Shown one piece after another: positions 4,678 to 7,161 of a stretch of DNA of 7,161 nucleotides. The notes beneath the pieces are model-generated. The model saw only the letters and a list, made by a program, of their open reading frames with translations. It made no database searches and was not told where the DNA came from. The DNA comes from an uncultured Collinsella sp. (GTDB lineage: Bacteria > Actinomycetota > Coriobacteriia > Coriobacteriales > Coriobacteriaceae), in contig CAAENY010000129.1 in the NCBI GenBank assembly GCA_900757465.1, positions 1 through 7,161 of the forward strand, read 5' to 3'. The translations under genes and the position numbers were made by a program. The stretch's first letter is position 1. Each line of letters starts with the position of its first letter.

Positions 4678-7048
4678 GGACAACGCGCCGGTGGTGGCGC
4701 TCGATACTTCGACTGACATGCTTGCCTGCGCGGCAAGCTGGATTGATGGGCAGACGGGCGAGACGAAGCTCGTGAGTGGCGACCACATGTGTCGCCGTCA
4801 CGCCAACGTTGAGCTCGTGAATACCGTTGATGGCGTGCTGGCTCAAGCCGGTCTGGATCGCAGCGATGTTGGTTGCTATGTGGTCGGCCGCGGCCCGGGG
4901 TCCTTTACGGGTGTGCGCATCGGCATCTCCACTGCCAAGGGCCTCGCGCGTGGTGCCAATGTTCCGCTGCTGGGCGTGTCGACGCTCGACGCTTGCGCTT
5001 GGACGGCGTGGAAGGCTGGCGTGCGCGGCAAGCTTGGTATCTTGGCCGATGCTATGCGCGGTGAGGTATATCCGGCGCTGTATATGCTGTTCGATGAGGG
5101 TCCCGAGCGTCAATTTGAGCGCGAACACGTGGTCAAGGCCGCCGTGGCGCTCGATGAGTGGCGCCGAGCAGCGGACTGGGACCAGGTTCAGCTGACCGGT
5201 GACGGTCTCGTGCGCTATGGCAAGCTGCTGGGTGAGGACGAGACCGCCCGCTGCGTGGAGCGCGACCTGTGGTGGCCTTCGGGCGAGGGCTTGCTGCTCG
5301 CGCACGCTGCGGGTGACGGCGATCCGGCTCACGTCCTGCCGATTTACACGCGCCTTTCGGATGCCGAGGAAAACGAGCGCAAGCGTCTTGGTCTTGCCGA
5401 GAGTGCGCAGAGCGAAATTACGGGCGTTGCCGATGAGCTCGCCGGTCGTCATCTGCAGTTCCGTCCCATGGGCGCGGCGGATGCCGAGGGCGCGAGCGCG
5501 CTGGAGGTTGCCTGCTTTGAAGGTGCCGGACACGAGGCGTGGACGCCGGGCATGTTCCTGTCCGAACTGGGCGAGGACGTCGCTGCGCCGCGTAGTTGGT
5601 GGGTAGCACACGACGACGGCAAGCTGCTGGGCCTTGCCGGCGGTATGGTCGTGGACGGTGATGTGCAGATTCTGGATGTTGCCGTCGACCCGGCACATCG
5701 CCGTGAGGGCATTGCCCGCAAGCTGCTGTCGCATGTGAGCTATGATGCCCAGATGCTCGGCTGCTCCACGGCTTCGCTCGAGGTCGAGGACGGCAACGCG
5801 GGAGCGATCGCGCTTTATAACGCTCTGGGCTTTACCGAGGCAGGACGGCGCCGCGGCTACTATGGTGCCGGCAAGGATGCCATCGTCATGACGGCTCCGC
5901 TGCCCCTGGTGCTTCCGGTCGACAATGCTTCGCCCGAGCCGACGGCAGCCAAGCAGCGCGTATGGCCGCTGCCTGCGCCTGGGCGCTCCGAGGGGGAGCG
6001 TGCCGAAATTGAGCGCCGCCGCCTAGTGCTCGCTATCGAGAGTTCCTGCGACGAGACGGCCGTGGCGATTATCGATGCGGATGGCAATATGCTGGCCAAC
6101 CAGGTGTCGACACAGATTGATTTTCATGCCCGCTTTGGCGGCGTGGTGCCCGAGATCGCCTCGCGCAAACACGTTGAGGTGATTGTGAGTGTCGTGGATG
6201 CGGCGCTCGAGGATGCCGCAGCATCGCTTGGTCTTGAGGGTGGAGCCATTGCCCCCAGCGAACTTGCCGCAGTGGGCGTGACGCAGGGTCCGGGCCTGGT
6301 GGGCGCCCTCGTGGTGGGCGTTGCCTTTGCCAAAGGCTTTGCCTACGCTGCCGGTAAGCCGCTCGTATGCGTCAACCATTTGGAGGGGCACCTGTTTGCC
6401 AACTTGCTGGCGCAGCCCGACCTCAAGCCGCCGTTCATCTTCACGCTTGTCTCGGGCGGGCACACCATGCTCGTGCACGTGAAGGCATGGGGCGACTACG
6501 AGGTGCTTGGTGAGACACTCGACGACGCTGTGGGCGAGGCCTTCGACAAGGTAGCCAAGGCGTTGGGTCTGGGCTATCCCGGTGGCCCCATCATCTCCAA
6601 GCTGGCCGAGACAGGCAATCCCAAGGCGATTGACTTCCCCCGTGCGCTTAACAGCAGGGGAGACTATCGTTTCTCGCTTTCGGGTCTTAAAACGGCCGTG
6701 ACGCTCTACATTGAACAGGAGACCAAGGCCGGGCGCACGATTCACCTGCCCGATCTGGCAGCTTCGTTTGAGGCAGCTGTCTTTGACGTGCAGTACAAGA
6801 AGGCCAAAAACGCACTGCACGCTACCGGATGCAAGGAATACTGCATCGGTGGCGGCGTCTCGGCCAACCCGCATCTGCGCGAGATGATGATCAAGAAGCT
6901 CGGTCGTCAGGGGATCCGCGTGACGGTGCCGCCCTTGTCTGCCTGCACCGATAACGCAGCCATGATCGCGGAGGTCGCCCGCCGTAAATTCGACCGAGGT
7001 GAAATCTCGCCGTTCGACGTCGACGCCGATCCGAACATGACGCTGTAG
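4664..7048 (+). CDS. tsaB-rimI-tsaD: TsaB–RimI–TsaD fusion: t6A37 threonylcarbamoyltransferase subunits plus ribosomal protein S18 N-acetyltransferase
   Basis: One 794-residue frame carries three complete proteins. TsaB (about 1-232): VALDTSTD at 11-18 and GRGPGSFTGVRIG at 75-87. RimI (about 265-412), a GNAT acetyltransferase: DVAVDPAHRREGIARKLL at 338-355 (acetyl-CoA binding), LEVEDGNAGAIALYNALGF at 372-390, and YYGAGKDAIVM at 399-409. TsaD (about 453-794): AIESSCDETAVAI at 457-469, GGVVPEIASRKHVE at 492-505, metal ligands His572 and His576 in HLEGH, SGGHTML at 597-603, and CTDNAAM at 761-767 with Asp763. TsaB and TsaD form the complex that transfers threonylcarbamoyl to tRNA A37; RimI acetylates the N-terminus of ribosomal protein S18. 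An acidic linker (233-264) and a Pro/Ala-rich then Arg/Glu-rich linker (413-453) join the domains. I see no frame break or in-frame stop. Last gene of the operon. Confidence 0.95.
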   Translation: MSLHRDNAPVVALDTSTDMLACAASWIDGQTGETKLVSGDHMCRRHANVELVNTVDGVLAQAGLDRSDVGCYVVGRGPGSFTGVRIGISTAKGLARGANVPLLGVSTLDACAWTAWKAGVRGKLGILADAMRGEVYPALYMLFDEGPERQFEREHVVKAAVALDEWRRAADWDQVQLTGDGLVRYGKLLGEDETARCVERDLWWPSGEGLLLAHAAGDGDPAHVLPIYTRLSDAEENERKRLGLAESAQSEITGVADELAGRHLQFRPMGAADAEGASALEVACFEGAGHEAWTPGMFLSELGEDVAAPRSWWVAHDDGKLLGLAGGMVVDGDVQILDVAVDPAHRREGIARKLLSHVSYDAQMLGCSTASLEVEDGNAGAIALYNALGFTEAGRRRGYYGAGKDAIVMTAPLPLVLPVDNASPEPTAAKQRVWPLPAPGRSEGERAEIERRRLVLAIESSCDETAVAIIDADGNMLANQVSTQIDFHARFGGVVPEIASRKHVEVIVSVVDAALEDAAASLGLEGGAIAPSELAAVGVTQGPGLVGALVVGVAFAKGFAYAAGKPLVCVNHLEGHLFANLLAQPDLKPPFIFTLVSGGHTMLVHVKAWGDYEVLGETLDDAVGEAFDKVAKALGLGYPGGPIISKLAETGNPKAIDFPRALNSRGDYRFSLSGLKTAVTLYIEQETKAGRTIHLPDLAASFEAAVFDVQYKKAKNALHATGCKEYCIGGGVSANPHLREMMIKKLGRQGIRVTVPPLSACTDNAAMIAEVARRKFDRGEISPFDVDADPNMTL

Positions 7049-7059
7049 CTGGTACGGCG

Positions 7060-7081
7060 CGGTCCCCGGACGGAGGGGCCG
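7060..7081 (+). other. GC-rich bulged hairpin just after the last stop codon
   Basis: Bases 7060-7062 pair with 7079-7081, and CCCC (7064-7067) with GGGG (7075-7078), leaving T7063 bulged and a seven-base loop. No T run follows, so it is not a classical terminator. It may protect the 3' end of the mRNA or be incidental. The rest of 7049-7110 shows nothing else recognisable. Confidence 0.45.
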
Positions 7082-7110
7082 GATATAAGGTTTCCTGCTC
7101 TACAGTCCTG

Positions 7111-7147
7111 CGCAAGACGAAGGCCACATTAAGTGGCCTTCTTTGCG
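7111..7147 (+). terminator. Probable rho-independent terminator of the operon
   Basis: GAAGGCCAC (7119-7127) pairs perfectly with GTGGCCTTC (7133-7141) around the loop ATTAA. The stem can extend outward by CGCAAG (7111-7116) pairing with TTTGCG (7142-7147), including one G-T pair, past a two-base bulge. The T run after the inner stem is short (CTTCTTTG), so efficiency may be moderate. It lies about 60 bases after the last stop codon, where the transcript should end. Confidence 0.72.
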
Positions 7148-7161
7148 TGCGGAACTCGCGA

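Noticed and set aside
4562..5734. A 390-codon open frame on the - strand
   Set aside because: It lies antisense to tsaE and the TsaB/RimI part of the fusion, which have clear family motifs. Its translation shows no recognisable domain and is rich in His, Arg, Gln and Thr, as expected for the complement of a biased coding strand.
6023..6874. A 283-codon open frame on the - strand
   Set aside because: It is the complement of the TsaD domain and shows no motif. Long antisense frames are common opposite GC-biased genes.
1..7161. Mobile elements, CRISPR repeats, toxin-antitoxin or phage defence genes
   Set aside because: No repeated spacers, terminal inverted repeats, transposase or integrase motifs, or unassigned gene-sized gaps are visible. 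Nearly all of 225-7048 is explained by known housekeeping families.

Overview
This 7,161-base window is a compact block of bacterial housekeeping genes, all on the + strand. The organism is probably a Coriobacteriia-type actinobacterium, with Collinsella as the best guess. That placement is inference. It rests on moderately high G+C, consistently strong AGGAG-type ribosome sites, the gene order acpS–nnr–alr–UDG–tsaE–tsaB/rimI/tsaD, and the fused TsaB–RimI–TsaD protein. No database search was possible.

Layout. Bases 1 to about 50 look like the 3' end of a 5S rRNA, so the window opens at the tail of an rRNA operon. A very strong intrinsic terminator (84-115) closes that unit. An AT-richer intergenic stretch (116-214) follows, with one good and one possible sigma-70-like promoter. 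Next comes a tightly packed operon: acpS (225-764), a fused NAD(P)HX epimerase/dehydratase (765-2381), alanine racemase alr (2384-3529), a type-4 iron-sulphur uracil-DNA glycosylase (3538-4158), tsaE (4171-4677), and one 794-residue protein joining TsaB, RimI and TsaD (4664-7048). Gaps between genes are 0, 2, 8 and 12 bases, then a 14-base overlap, which argues for a single transcript. After the last stop codon there is a bulged GC-rich hairpin, then a hairpin terminator at 7111-7147.

How the genes fit together. AcpS activates acyl carrier protein for lipid synthesis. Nnr repairs damaged NAD(P)H. Alr supplies D-alanine for peptidoglycan. The glycosylase removes uracil from DNA. TsaE plus the TsaB and TsaD domains make up the late steps of t6A37 tRNA modification, and RimI acetylates ribosomal protein S18. 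These genes often cluster in bacteria as growth-linked essential functions rather than as one pathway.

I found no mobile element, CRISPR array, toxin-antitoxin pair or phage gene, and nothing that looks like an unknown multi-gene system. The points worth a second look are the triple fusion, the C-terminal tail of AcpS with a possible internal start, the glycosylase inside the operon, and a replaced active-site lysine in Alr.
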